From Rugalucina vietnamica (lineage: Eukaryota; Mollusca; Bivalvia; Lucinida; Lucinidae): a stretch of 64,000 bases of DNA. The position numbers were made by a program, and so were the translations under genes. Positions 1 through 14,000 of the stretch are shown in pieces. Below the pieces are notes generated by a model. It ran no database searches and was not told the origin of the DNA. It saw only the letters and a list, made by a program, of their open reading frames with translations. Each line of letters begins with the position of its first letter. Position 1 is the first letter of the stretch. The stretch covers positions 1,890,501 to 1,954,500 of the forward strand of contig OZ024878.1 in NCBI GenBank assembly GCA_964017185.1. Reading direction: 5' to 3'.

Positions 1-199
1 GAGTAGTCTAGACAGGGCTGTTGTCCTTTACGGCTCCGTAGCTTTGTTCTTGGCAGACACGCTGACGATAACCCGACCATGGTTTCGTCTATATGAAGAC
101 TCTTCAGGGGATTTCTCTGATGGGTTGACTCTAGGAGAGTCGAAAGTCGAATGATGCTGGTACAGCAGTAACGCGCCTTATATAGTGGTGAAAAGCGGC

Positions 200-540
200 T
201 CCAAAATGGCTTCCCGGCTCCCAAAAGCGGCTCTAAAAGCGGCTTCTGGAGCCGCCGGCTGAAAAACGGCTTCTTGAGCCGTCATAGAGGCTCCCGGTTC
301 GTGGAGCCGCCGATTTCGAAGCAAACAGTCTATCAAAACCGGCTCCAAACGAGTATGTGTCTCACAGGACTCTCAGAGCCGCTTAAGTGGGCGACTAGCG
401 CCGCGTGAGAAATACAGTAGGATCGCTCTCTGTAATGGCTCAAAAACGGGACTGCAGCTCCAAAAAGGCTTTGGGATATGCATAGTGGGGCTTTAGGTGC
501 CGCCTGTAATTGTCGTTTTACGTCATTCTGGAGCTATCGG
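200..540. repeat. GGCTCC/GGAGCC-rich block
   Basis: More than a dozen GGCTCC, GGCTTC or GAGCCG words on both strands, many separated by A runs (cggctccaaaa, agcggctctaaaagcgg). It is GC-rich against AT-rich surroundings. No reading frame or known family was recognised. Confidence 0.6.
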
Positions 541-1788
541 AGCTACGGTATGTTTTGGTTAGATCTGTTTAAATTGGAGTGGTGTTTCCGATATGGACAG
601 TCTTTGCTTGCCGTCCGTGTATCGGTTCCCACGACTATAAATGCCTAGTCTGGCCTCGATTGTGACCGAATTTAGACATAAACAGCGTAACAGTAAACAA
701 TGGCACCAGATTGTTACGCTATGTTTATGAAGAACAACAACACTGGACCAATCAGGTGAAGGAAAGCAACTGGTAAGTGCTTGTTTTCCCCTATTGTTAC
801 ATCGATGTACGATTGCATCGTAAGATTGGTACTGTGGAGCGTGACATGTGTTGCCGTGTAATGTATCTGGTTGGAGGTCCGCAAAAATAAGATAAAATAC
901 GATATAATGACTGCGGGGGTGGTATTTTTCATGATAAACTCATCTGAGCATGAAGTTAGTCTTATTGTTAAAATTATAGCATTTTAAAGTTAAAACAAAT
1001 TATTGCATAAATACCTGTGCCACACAATATTAAAAGCCATATATTAATGAAAAGAAAGCCTTGTATTAATATAGCAATTCTCGTGAGCGCATGATGTTAA
1101 TATATGGCTTTAATTTATGCTCATTACTGGGTGCCACGCAAATACGCAATAATAATGAGTAACTGATGTCTGCTCGGAACAAGCATAATGATGAAAACTT
1201 TTATGCGTATTAAAATGTGATTAGGCTGTAAAATATAGTGCACCATTATTTCTTTCATTTGTGCAGAATTTATGCAATAATAGCGATCAAAATGATTTTG
1301 TCGTTCATTAACATTCGCTACCACCCTCGGGGAGTGTTTTCAACAGACCTAGCGAATATTAATGAATGGAAAATCATATTTGCTCGCTATATAAAGTTAG
1401 CTAACTGACTTGAATTTTACTGATTATGACTATTTTTGGCATTTAAATGCCATTTAAATTTCATGCTTGGTGGAGTTTATCATGCAAGAAAACAAAATGG
1501 TCAGGTTTTGTCATATTACTAACAGAACCCATACATTTAGACATAAAAATAGTACCCCCCTGCACTTATAGTATAATTGCATGCAATCAATTTTATTTTG
1601 ATTTTTCTCTGTGGAAAAATGGACAATTTCAGAAATTTGGTGAAGGATTTTTATCTTAAAGTTATTACATTTTAAATTTGTCATAAATATATGTTGGTGA
1701 TTTGGCAAAATTTTTATGACATATATTTTATTGTGTAAAATATTTGTTGTAAATTTAGCATACCATGACTGTACTATGATTAATAAAC
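541..1788. other. No gene recognised
   Basis: A TATA-like word (637-644), an ATG in good context at 700 and a GTAAGT at 770 occur, but the ORF is only 19 codons. The rest is AT-rich, including a short inverted repeat (1030-1047 with 1097-1113, TTAATATATGGCTTTAA). Nothing could be tied to DNAI7. Confidence 0.4.
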
Positions 1789-1791
1789 CTG

Positions 1792-2033
1792 GGCCCAGTT
1801 GTTCAAAACTAACGAAGTCGTTAGTTAACGTTTGGTTAAAATTTCAAACATTAATATTACAAATACACTGTTATTTTTTGTTGAAAAAATGTGAGAATCC
1901 TTTGCACTGCAAAGGATTCTCACATTTTTTCAACAAAAAATAACAGTGTATTTGTTACTTTAGCTGATATTTGCTTAACAAATTTATGTCTTAACGATAT
2001 CGTTAAGCTAACGATGCTTTGAACAACTGGGCC
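1792..2033. mobile_element. MITE family B copy 1, CTG target duplication
   Basis: 242-bp element with ends GGCCCAGTTGTTCAAA and its inverse, flanked by CTG (1789-1791, 2034-2036). Its core, 1860-1954, is a perfect 95-nt palindrome with 47-bp arms around one base. No transposase, so it is non-autonomous. Confidence 0.85.
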
Positions 2034-2053
2034 CTGGTTGTCTTCTCTTTCAA

Positions 2054-2262
2054 TATGAGCCGCGTCATGAGAAAACAGGATTTTTGCCTTTGCAAAAACA
2101 AAGGTGCAAATCAGCTGTGTAGTAAATGCACAGCTGATCAGCACCTTTGTTTTCACTACTCAGATAGTACAATTTTTCTCTTCTACGTAAATCCAAAATT
2201 TTCAAGGGGCTAGCTTTGTTCTGAGTTTGTGTTGGACCCAAAGACCGTTTTTCTGTGGCGCA
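2054..2262. mobile_element. MITE family C copy 1
   Basis: Starts tatgagccgcgtcatgag and holds the family's central palindrome around CAGCTGTG..CACAGCTG with flanking CAAAGGTGC/GCACCTTTG. The 3' end is decayed. Confidence 0.7.
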
Positions 2263-2599
2263 GCTGAGTTGTTTTCAAGACAGATAACCTATAAGACTCA
2301 CTTATTTGTAATGCATATAGCCAAAATTTATCTGTCTTGATGTATGAATTTGAATGAACTTTGAACTTTGAATTTAATTCCCTTTAGTTCCAGAAATCAT
2401 AAAATTTAAAAAAATTGATCCTTTCGAAGCAGTTGAAATATTCAAAGGGAGATAGTATGAACCATATTTCGCAATTTTTGGTACCTCATCAGTGACCATT
2501 AAAACAGGCAACGAAAGCCTGACAGTTGTGCTGCAATTTTGAGACTTATACAAGGGTGGTGTAGCTTTGTCCCAAAATGACTGAAAAATTGTTGATCAG

Positions 2600-2809
2600 G
2601 ACCCTCACTTTGTTAACTATTTATCGACTTCAAAAGCAAATACACTGTTATTTTTTGTTGAAAAAATGTAAAAATCCTTTGCATTGCAAAGGAATGCAAA
2701 GGATTCTCACATTTTTTCAACAAAAAATAACAGTGTATTTGTAATATTGCCATTTGAAAGTTTAACAAATCGTTAATTAACAAAATCGTTAATTTTGAAC
2801 AACTGGCCC
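2600..2809. mobile_element. MITE family B copy 2
   Basis: Same 95-nt hairpin core as copy 1, with a short internal duplication of gcaaaggaat. The right end AACTGGCCC|CTG is intact and lies 33 bp before a DNAI7 acceptor; the left end is decayed. Confidence 0.75.
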
Positions 2810-2842
2810 CTGGATGTTAAACATTAATCAAACTTCTTCCAG

Positions 2843-4788
2843 AGCCAGCCGAGTGGGAGGATCTGCAGGAAGATGAGGACGTCGTCGATCTCCGTGGCAA
2901 CCATCTGACGGGCGACGTCTTCCACTTCAACTTACTACACCTGCCACCACAGCCCAAGACTGTCAATAACTGGATTATCACTATGCGTAAGTATGAATGA
3001 ATAACAAAAAAGGCTGTTTTCTTGTAAAATTCAATCAAAACACTTATGAAAAGAAACAAAAAATGAAAGTATGACAAGAGTTGTAACCGTGTCACGGGTG
3101 ACATAACAAAAACATGCCCATGCAATAAACAGAGATTTTTCGAGCTTAAAAAATTGAAAATTTTCAGCTGAAAAATTTTGATATTTTTCTTATTTTGCTC
3201 AAAACATAGATTGTGGGTACACGTTAGAACCGCCTCGGCGAGGCGGTTCTAACGAGTAACCACAATCTATGTTTTGGAGCAAAAATAAGAAAATTAGGAA
3301 TACCCCTGCAAACCCCAGTTTTTCAATATAAAAGTGGGGTTCAAGGGGGTATACATTACATGGACATGTATAGTGATGGAGGTATTTCCTCTTCAGCTTC
3401 TTACATGTACCCCTACTGCCAAAATGTTTGGCATAGTATGTCATACTTGGTAAGTTTCAAATTTGTTTCCATTTCCAGTCACTCTACAGAATTAGAATAC
3501 ATAACCTACATTGCGGTTAGCGTGAAATCCAGCTGTTCTGTATAAAGAAGGTGCATTGCCAAGCCAGAAGATGAAAAATGTTAGACATAAAGTTATAATT
3601 AGTCAAAGAAATACAATTTTGTTTCCATTCCAGTGGTAGACCCTCCAGAATTGAAGTACATGACCTACTATGCTGACAGTGTAAACCAAACTCTACTGAA
3701 GAAGCATTGCCAATCCAAGAGAAAGAAAAATAACAAACATAATATGTCATACATGGTCATACAAATTTGTTTTCATTTCCAGAGTTCGACCCTCAAGAAT
3801 TAGAATGGCCTACATCTCTGACAGTGTGAATCCAGCTCTGCTGAATAAAGAAGGTGCATCACAGATGAAAGACAAATATCTGGCATATTATGTCATACTT
3901 GTTCAATAAGTTGCAATTTTGTTTCCAATTCCAGTGGTTGATCCTCCAGAATATTAGAATACATGACCTACTTGCAGATAGTGTGAAAACCAGCTCTTCT
4001 GTATAAAGAAGTTGCATTGCCAAGCCAGAAGAAAAAAAAATGTTGGACATAATGTCATATGAATTACAATTTTGTTTCCAGTGGCAGTGGTTGACCCTCC
4101 GGCATTGGAGATCATGACCTACTATGCTGACAGTGTAAACCAAACTCTACTGAATAAAGAAGAAGCATTGCCAATCCAAGAGAAAGAAAAATAACTAACA
4201 TATTATATCATACATGGTCCAAAAAAAAAATACAATTTTGTTTTCATTCCAGTGGTTGACCCTCCTGAGCTAGAATACATGACCTACATTGCTGATAGTG
4301 TAAACCCAGCTCTGCTGAATAAAGAAGGTGCCTCGCCAAGTCAAGAAAAGGACAAAGAAAAATCACAAGAGGCGAAACGAGACGAAAAACCACCGATTGC
4401 AGTCACAATGAGGTTAGATACTGTTAATTCTGAACTGTTTGCGAGACCTTAAATTTCACTAATAATCATGCTTTAAAAATGCACATGCTCGCTTGCCCGG
4501 GTCTCTTGCATGAATTCGAGAACTGGCTAATAATTTGAAAATACAGAAATGACAAAAATGTCTCTGGAAAATTTCTGAATGTACTGTATAAATTTCAAGA
4601 AATACATGTACTTAATTTTAACACCCTACTAAGTCAGTATAAACATTAAGTGACCAACCTGACAGGCCTGTGCTGGACAGGGATCAACCTGCAAAGTCTG
4701 GATTTCAATTAGACTGAATTGCTGATAGAGGTTGGTTTCATAAATGAGTAGATGATAACTGGAGAATGGACAGCTCCAAAGAATTAGT

Positions 4789-4867
<79 letters not shown>

Positions 4868-5009
4868 ACTGTTTTCATCAATTTTCAGATTACCAAATGA
4901 TTTTTTATTTGTTGATGATGATGAAGATGATGCCATCAATATTTATAGATTACCAGATGTTTTGTTTGTTGATGAACCACAAATTGCTCTTTGGGACTAC
5001 AACAACAAC

Positions 5010-5066
<57 letters not shown>

Positions 5067-8000
5067 ATTACTCTATTTTAACCATTTCTAGATTACCAGA
5101 TGATGTTTTATTTGTTGATGAACCACAGATTGCTCGTTGGGACTACGACAGCAATAACTGGAGAATGGATGGCTTCACTGACTTCAACTTTGATGAAGGT
5201 AATTGATACCATGGGCTCTTTAGATATTCTGGCACCCTTAAAAATTTATTATAAAACATAAAAAAATGCGGAAACAAATGTTGAAAACATAGAAAATTGG
5301 ATGCAATTACATGTACTTAAAGTCAGTTAAGTGATTTTTCCACCATAGAATATAACATAAAGGTTTCAACAAAAAGGTACAAGTTGGCAAAGATCAGGAA
5401 AAGGCGCAATCAGAAAAAGATTCCCACTCCAAAAACGGAGGTGGGAAAAAAACAAACTAACAATCAGGTACTTATACCATGAAACATATCGTAAGCCGAA
5501 TGAGCAGCTATTTTCCCAATAGGTGGCCACACAGTTACCTTAACTAAAACTATGAAAACACACATAAGGTGCCAACAGCACAAAAAAATTAAAATACCAA
5601 GACATAAAACAAAAAGAACCACCACAGAAGTATCGCCTTGGAACGATCAGTAACACAAAGTTACTGGCGGGCTTAAACCGGTTTTACAGGCGCCTAACCT
5701 CGCCTTCAGCTTCTGCAGTGGTTCATAACATTTAGTTCTTCGGTCCTCGTGGTGAATCTCTAACTAGTCAATGAATCATCAAGAACAAACCAATAAATTA
5801 TGATAAACATCCTGATGAATCAAAAACCAGGACTCACAGATTCAGTAAACTGCCCGACAATGGAGATCCCTGGGCGCCGAATAACCTACTAACTCCGGAG
5901 CAAAAGAAAAACACCAGTTGGACCCCGGTGGGCCAAGCAACAGACAAGAAGCTCCGGCCCCAACCAACTAAAATGAATAGCTTTAAGTCGTGGGCCATCA
6001 TAGAGTCTGACGCCCGACCCACCGGCGTGCGATTAAAGAAGGCAGCATAGTTATCAACCATGATTGGGTTAAAAACTAAGCATGCAGACTGTCGCATAAC
6101 ATTCAAGTTATAACCTGTATGTCTGTAACGTGTTATGATTTTTCTGAATTGAAAAGAAAAATCATTAATTCCTATAAGTTTCTTAAATTTGTAAACCAAG
6201 TCACCATAAAATTCAGGTTCCGAAAGGCCCTCACTTAAAAGCGTCTTTAACCCAACATTATAAGCAACTTGTCTTGTAAACCAAGGGTAGTGATTTGGAT
6301 TCTAGGTTTCTACAGTGTATCGGACTAGACTTAAAACTGAGGTCCCGCTAAAATATGACTCTCAAAACAACTAAAAATGTGATCATTTTTCTTTCAGAAA
6401 CAGAACTTACCAGTTTAAGACGGCCTATTTTGGTACTATGGCGTTATTCCAAGATGCCCACATCAATATGCCGTTCCAGTCTCGGGGGGAAATAAGACCT
6501 CACAAAACCAATGCCACCTTGTTGACCATAATAATATTCTTAGAATTAATATTGTGGATATCTATTTTTTTTTTTTTTTTTCAGAAAACAGAACTTTCCA
6601 ATTCAAGACAGCCTATTTTGGTACTATGGCGTTATTCCAAGATGCTCACATTAATATGCCGTTCCAGTCCTGGGAAATTAGACCTCACAAAACCAATGCC
6701 GCCTTGTTAACTATCATTGCTGCCATTAGTGAGATAGAGATTGAAATTAAGGTAAATATTATTTTTGTCCGAAAGTATATACATGAGCCGCCTCATGTGG
6801 AAACCAACAATCTGCATATGCGAAAACAAAGGCGCAGATCAGCTTCGCAGTAACTGCGAAGCTGATCAGCGCCTTTGTTTTAGCTACACGGATAGTTCAA
6901 TTCCTCTATGTTCTAAACCCAAAATTTCCAGCCTCTAACTGTCTTCTGTGACTGTACAGCCCGGTTTGTGTCAGACCTGGTCCGAACCCAAATTGTTGGT
7001 TTTCTCACGCACAGTTTCATATAGTAAGTATTGGCCAGGAACTACACTGAAAAAAAGTTATAAGAGGCCACTTTTCAAACTTATTTTTTGTTTCTAAGCC
7101 ATGTTCAAAATTGCACGATTTTTTGCCAAAAGACGTGTCTTTCAAGTAAGTAAAGTTCCAAAGTGTTAAGAAATAATTTTCTTTTACTAAAGGCGTTTTT
7201 GGAGTAAAAATGCAAAAATCAATGTTTTTAAATAAAAAAAATGGATACAGCACACCATTTATTGAAATTAGGAACGGGTGTCATCAAAGGGGTCGTTGCA
7301 GCTCGGAAAAACATCAAACATTCGAATTTTCTCTACTGGTAGAATTTTTATGCATTTTTAAAAATCGCCAATTTTGAGATTTTTTGGAAAATTCATAAAT
7401 GTGCCTCTTAAACATGTTGGCCCCTATTAAATTCACTTGATGAGGCCTGGAAATGAGAGATATAACTCGACTGAACTGTTTTAGACCATTTTCGAGGACC
7501 AACAGGTCAAGGCTGCCGCACACTTCCGGTTTCAATGCCAATTTTTAACGAACAAAATAACACAATTTGTGGACGATTTTTTTAATTTTCAAAGTTTATC
7601 AGAGTCTAGTATTTGACCTAAATAATCGCTGAAAATTTCAATGCCGTGCTGCTGATAATAACGCAACTGGAGAAGAACAAAGTTGGTATGCAAATTGCAT
7701 ACAAAAGCTGAATTCCTGTTATTCAGGTTTTGTTGTCTTCTTGCATGTACAAAACAGAAACGAAGATTCTTACTGCAGCAACACTTTTGACTTAATTTTA
7801 TCTTGCATCATGGCAGTCAGTAGCACTTTCAAATAAATTAAAATGTAAAAACACAACGTCATAATATGACATTTAATTTGATGTTAATAAAGTGTGACTT
7901 TTTGAAATAGGGTACCTTTACACATGCTTCGTCTGTGTGAGAAGTATCACGCATTTTGGAATGCAGAAACTCACAGAGCCACTGTTAGACATTGGTTTAT

Positions 8001-11000
8001 TTATTTGATCATGAATTTTAATTGATCGTATTTTACTTTCTGAACTAGAAGAAAAAATATGAGGTGGCCTCTTATAACTTTTTTTCAGTGTATAACATGT
8101 AACAAAGTAAGCGCCTACTGTCCTTGAAATCAAAATGGAGAATAACTAACACAATAGAAACAGAAAAATTTGGTAGACCATGGGAGCAGCTATTACCCAA
8201 AAGGTATCCTTTCAGCTACCTAAAATGAACCAAACACAGTTTTCACCTAAATAAAACTGATTTAAATGAGAATTAGTTTGTTTAAATTGATGCTTTACGT
8301 CCCAGTCAACAGCAATGGTCATGTCGTTTTATGGGACTTTTACCCAACATTAGGATGTCATGACACTCAAAATGAGCTTCATTGATATAACCACCCAAGC
8401 AAACCAATACGGTTAATATGTATGGATGGTTTGACTAAACCACTTTGCCCGGGCAGGCTCAGACTTGAGCTATTTACATAAGAATTAGGATAAGTCAAAA
8501 CAGAATAACTGCCTTTTAATAGTTAAATTGTTAAGGGTCTTATACTATTTTTACAGTGTAACAACCTCACCCTCAGATTCTGCAGTATCACAAATTGTTT
8601 AAAACCTTATCATATGAATTGCATCATGAGAAAACCAACAGGTCTGACACAGACCAAGCTGTACAAGCACAGAAGATGACTAGAAGCTTGAAATTTCGGA
8701 TTTAACAAGAAGAGGGATTGTACTGTCCATGTAGCAAAAAACAAAGGTGCTGATCTGCTCCTTTGTTTTTGCATGTGCAAAGTTTGGTTATCTCACGACA
8801 CGGCTGTTTAGCTCACCGGAGCTGTTAGGCTCACAAGGTTAGCTTATAGGATGGCCATGATCCGGCGTCCGTCTGTGATCCTTCCGTCGTTCGTCCGTAA
8901 TTTCAACGATCTTCTCCTATAAAACCGCTTGGCCAATCAAAGCCAAATTTTATATGAAGCATCTACAGGAAAGGGGGAACCAATGTATATAAAAATAATC
9001 CAGGTCACATGACCAAGATGGCCGCCATGCTCATATATGGTAAAAACCTTTAAAAATCTTCTCCAGAACTGGTCAACGGATTTCAACGAAATTTGGCATG
9101 AAGCATCAGGGACTAAAGTACTACAATGTATGTATAAATCATGACCCTTTGATGACCTTGACCTATTTTATAGCAAGGTCATTATATGTCGCCAATGCAT
9201 TTGAATGGGGAAAACTTTTAAAATGTCATTTAAAGTGAAAGTCTTGCAAAAAGAACCCCAGGGGCTCATATGCCTTCATCCCGGGGCAATAAACATGTAT
9301 ACTTGAAGCCAGTAAAAATGCAACTTTCAGCATATAACCTATCCAACGATTCTTGGATATTTTCACAATGTTATTATATAAAATCATGAAATTGTCGTCC
9401 CCATATGAAGGCCATATTCGTCTTGTGCTAAATTAGCAAGTGAAGTAAAGCGATCTGCGTTTGTTGATTAAGGGACACAACTCAAACATGGACAAAACAA
9501 AAGCAAATGCACCTTATCAATCCAGCTATACGTTAACCTTTATGACTAGCTATTTTGTGTTCAAACTTTCGGTCAATGCCAATATTGCTCTATAGTCTAT
9601 GTAAACCATTCCGTAGATTGTTGTTTTTTTTTTTTTTATAGCCCCGCTTTGAAAAAGTGGGGGCTATACTGGATTCACCCTGTCCTTCCGTAGTTCCGTT
9701 ATTCTGTTATTCCGTTATTCTGTCCTTCCATCCTTCCGACATTTTGTTTCCGTTCATTATCTTGAGAATGCCTTGACAGAATCTGACCAAATTTTTCATA
9801 CACATTAACATTGACAAGACCTAGCTTGGGATTGTAACCCGTCATTTTTTGCAAAATTGTGATGGAGTTACGGCCCTTGATTTACGTCAGAATTTGGTTT
9901 CCGCTCAATATCTTGAGAATGGCAGGACAGAATCTGACCAAATTTTATATGCACATCAACGTTGACAAGATCTAGCTTGGGATTGTTGCCTGTCATTTTT
10001 TGCAAAATTTTGACGGAGTTATGGCCCTTGATTAACGTCAGAATTTCGTTTCCGCTCAATATCTTGAGAACGAATGGACAGAATCTGACCAAATTTTGAA
10101 TGCACATCAACATTGACAAGATCTAGCTTGGGATTGTTGCCCGTCATTTTTCGCAAAATTTTGACGGAGTTACGGCCCTTGATTGACATCAGAATTTCGT
10201 TTCCACTCAGTATCTTGAGAATGGCTGGACAGAATCTGACCAAATTTTATATGCACATCAACGTTGACAAGATCTAGCTTGGGATTGTTGCCCGTCATTT
10301 TTCGCAAAATTTTGACGGAGTTACGGCCCTTGATTGACATCAGAATTTCGTTTCCACTCAGTATCTTGAGAATGGCTGGACAGAATCTGACCAAATTTTA
10401 TATGCACATCAACGTTGACAAGATCTAGCTTGGGATTGTTGCCCGTCATTTTTCGCAAAATTTTGACGGAGTTATGGCCCTTGATTAACGTCAGAATTTC
10501 GTTTCCGCTCAATATCTTGAGAACGAATAGACAGAATCTGACCAAATTTTGTATGCACATCAACATTGACAAGATCTAGCTTGGGAATGTTGCCCGTCAC
10601 TTTTCGCAAAATTTTCACGGAATTATGGCCCTTGATTGAGGTCAGAATTTCGTTTCCGCTCAATATCTTTAGAATAGCTGAACAGATTCTGACCAAATTT
10701 TGTATGCACATCAACAGCGACAAGATCTAGCTTGGGATAGTTGCCGGTCATATTTTGCAAAAAATTGACTGAGTTATGGCCCTTGACTGACGTCAGAATT
10801 TCTTTTCCGCTCAATATCTTGAGAACGAATTGACAGAATCAGACCAAATTTTGTATGCACATCAACATTGACAATATGTAGCTTGGTATTGTTGCATGTC
10901 ATTTTTCGCAAAATTTTCACGGAGTTTTGGCCCTTGATTGACGTCAGAATTTTGTTTCCGCTCAATATCTTGAGAACGTATTGACAGAATCTGACCAAAT

Positions 11001-14000
11001 TTTGTATGCACATCAACATTGACAAGATCTAGCTTGGGATTGTTGCCTGTCATTTTTCGCAAAATTTACGGAGTTACGGCTCTTGATTGACGTCAGAATT
11101 TTGATTCTGCTCAATATCTGGAGAATGAATTGACAAAATCTGACCAAATTTTGTATACACATCAACATTGACATGATCTAGCTTGGGACTGTTGCCCGTC
11201 ATTTTTCGCAAAATTTTGATGGAGTTACAGCCCTTGATTGACGTCAGAACTTCGTTTCCGCTCATTATCTTGTGAACGAATTTACAAAATCTGACCAAAT
11301 TTTGTATGCACATCAACATTGACAATGTCTAGCTTGGGATTGTTGCCCGTTATTTTTCGATAAATTTTGAGGGCGTGACGGCCCTTGATTGATGTCAGAA
11401 TTTCATTTCCGCTTAATATTTTGAGAATGAATTAACAGAATCTTATTATTCTTTTTTTACGTGCATCAACATTAACAAGATCTAGCTTGGGATTGTTACC
11501 TGTCATTGTTTTTTTTCACACTGGAAAAAAGCTCAGAAGCGGGGCTATAGTCAGATCCTCTGACAATTCTAGTTATAGCCCCGCTTTGAAAAAGTGGGGC
11601 TATACTGGATTCACCCTGTTCTTCCGTCGTTCTGTCCTTCCGTTATTCCGTCATTCCGTTATTCCGTCCATAATTCTGTTACCACTCATAACTTGAGAAC
11701 CAGTTGTAAGACTTTAACCAAATTTGGCATATGCATCAATATTGACAATATTAACTTATGTATAAATGCATGTCAGTTTCCCCAAATTTGCATAAGAGGT
11801 ATTGCCCTTGGATGGCCCTATATTGACATCAGAATTTCGTTTCCGCTCAATATCTTGAGAACGAATTGACAGAATCTGACCAAATTTTGTGTGCACTTCA
11901 ACATTGACAAGATCTAGCTTGGGATTGTTACCCGTCTTTTTTCGCAAAATTTTGACGGAGTTACGGCCCTTAATTGGCGTCAGAATTTCGTTTCCGCTCA
12001 ATATCTTAAGAACGAATTGACAGAATCTGACCAAATTTTGTATGCACGTCATCATTGACAAGATCTAGCTTGGGATTGTTACCGTCATTTTTTGCAAAAT
12101 TTTGACGGAGTTACGGCCCTTGATTGACGTGAGAATTTTGTTTCCACTCAATATCTTGAGAACAAATCGACAGAATCGGACCAAATTTTGTGTGCACATC
12201 AACATTGACAAGATCTAGCTTGGGATTGTTACCTGTCATTTTTCGCAGAATTTCATTTCCGCTTAGCTTAATATCTTGAGAACGAATTGACAGAATCCGA
12301 CCAAATTTTGTATGCACGTCATCATTGACAAGATCTAGCTTGGGACTTTTACCCGTCTTTTTTTGCAAAATTTTGATTGAGTTAAGGCCCTTGATTGACA
12401 TCAGAATTTCGTTTCCGCTCAATATCTTGAGAACGAATTGACAGAATCCGATTAAATTTTGTATGCACATCATCATTGACAAGATCTAGCTTGGGATTGT
12501 TACCCATCATTTTTCGCAAAATTTTGACGGAGTTACGGCCCTTGATTGACGTCAGAATTTCGTTTCCGCTAAATATCTTGAGAACGAATTGACAGAATCC
12601 GACCAAATTTTGTATGCACGTCATCATTGACAAGATCTAGCTTGGGATTGTTACCCATCATTTTTCGCAAAATTTTGACGGAGTTACGGCCCTTGATTGA
12701 CTTCAGAATTTCGTTTCCGCTCAATATCTTGAGAATGAATTGACAGAATCCGACCAAATTTTGTATGCACATCATCATTGACAAGATCTAGCTTGGGATT
12801 GTTACCCGTCATTTTTCGCAAAATTTTGACGGAGTTATGGCCATTTATTGAGGTCAGAATTTCGTTTCCGCTCAATATCTTGAGAACGAATTGACATAAT
12901 CAGACCAAATTTTGTATGCGCATCAATATTGATGAGATCTAGCTTGTGATAGTTACCTGTCATTGTTTTTTCACCCTGCAAAAAAGCTGAGAAGCGGGGC
13001 TATAGTCAGATTCTCTGACAATTCTAGTTGTTTTTTTGGCTCAAGTACAGTATTGGGGACCCAAGACAATATGACAACATACAGATATAATGGATATAAG
13101 CATACTAGCCTAGAGGCTATACCTATCTATCTACTATATATATAACATATCTACTATATGTGCTATATATATGTAGGCCATACCTACTACCTATTTTCTA
13201 CTATATAATACACACACATACAATGCGGAAACACTCAGACTATATAACAATGTACATCTACTAAATGCAATATTACTCCAATATACTACGGTATACTCCA
13301 TATACATACAAAAATATAAAAAGAGACTGAGTACTCAGAAGATCTACTAAATAAATGACTAAGAATAGTGAAAGAACATACATCAAGCTAAAAATAGACA
13401 ACGCATATGTGACTTACAGATCGACACTGGCTAATAAAATGTACAAAGACCAAGAGCAATATAGTAGGGGGATCAGCAGGTCGACAGGTCGGCAGGTAGG
13501 CACTAATATGGGCCTACATATACATTACAAAGTATGAATAGGGGGTGGGTCGGCAGGTCGGCACCAATTTAAGTAATGACTATGCTTATAAATATATATA
13601 TACCGACCTAAGAGCTGATAGACACACTAATATGGACCTAAATATATATTACAAAGTCTTGGAATTGGGGATTTGCCTGTAGGTCGGCAGGTCGGCAGGT
13701 CGGCACCAATTTAAGTATGTGGCTATGTAAGGGTATAAAATATTCGGTGATGTCAACAAGATTAACTGTCGTCAAACCAAGTAGATGTAGTCGGCAGGTC
13801 GGCAGGTCGGCACTAATATGGGCCTACATAGACATTATAAAGTATAATTATGGGGTGTGTCGGCAGGTCGGCAGATCGACAGGTCAGCACCAGTATGTTG
13901 GCCGGGGTGCGACGCCGTCTTCGGGTAGTGGCCCTGTCATAACACGACGCCTGGGGGGGGGCAAGCCCCCCAACCCCTTGCAACAGAATAGATACTCCAT

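Larger units (their letters stand above)
4754..5080 (+). pseudogene. Decayed copies of DNAI7 exon 5092-5198 with GAT repeats
   Basis: Bases 4754-4790 resemble the exon's 3' half (ataactggagaatgga). Bases 4877-4916 and 4943-5010 resemble its 5' half with acceptors (RLPNDFLFVDDD; RLPDVLFVDEPQIALWDYNNN). The copies are separated by two ATG/GAT microsatellites, which appear to have grown from GAT codons in the duplicated exon. Confidence 0.75.

Noticed and set aside
700-770. TATA-like word, good ATG and GTAAGT resembling a first exon
   Set aside because: The frame from the ATG stops after 19 codons. Another open frame (RLLRYVYEEQQHWTNQVKES) has no ATG and no match I recognise in DNAI7.
5834-6199. 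121-codon - strand frame
   Set aside because: No domain, no splice support; lies in a repeat-like intron segment that is open on both strands.
9868-12875. Many overlapping - strand frames of 60-120 codons
   Set aside because: They recur every 151 bp and follow from the HINE-F tandem core being open in one frame.
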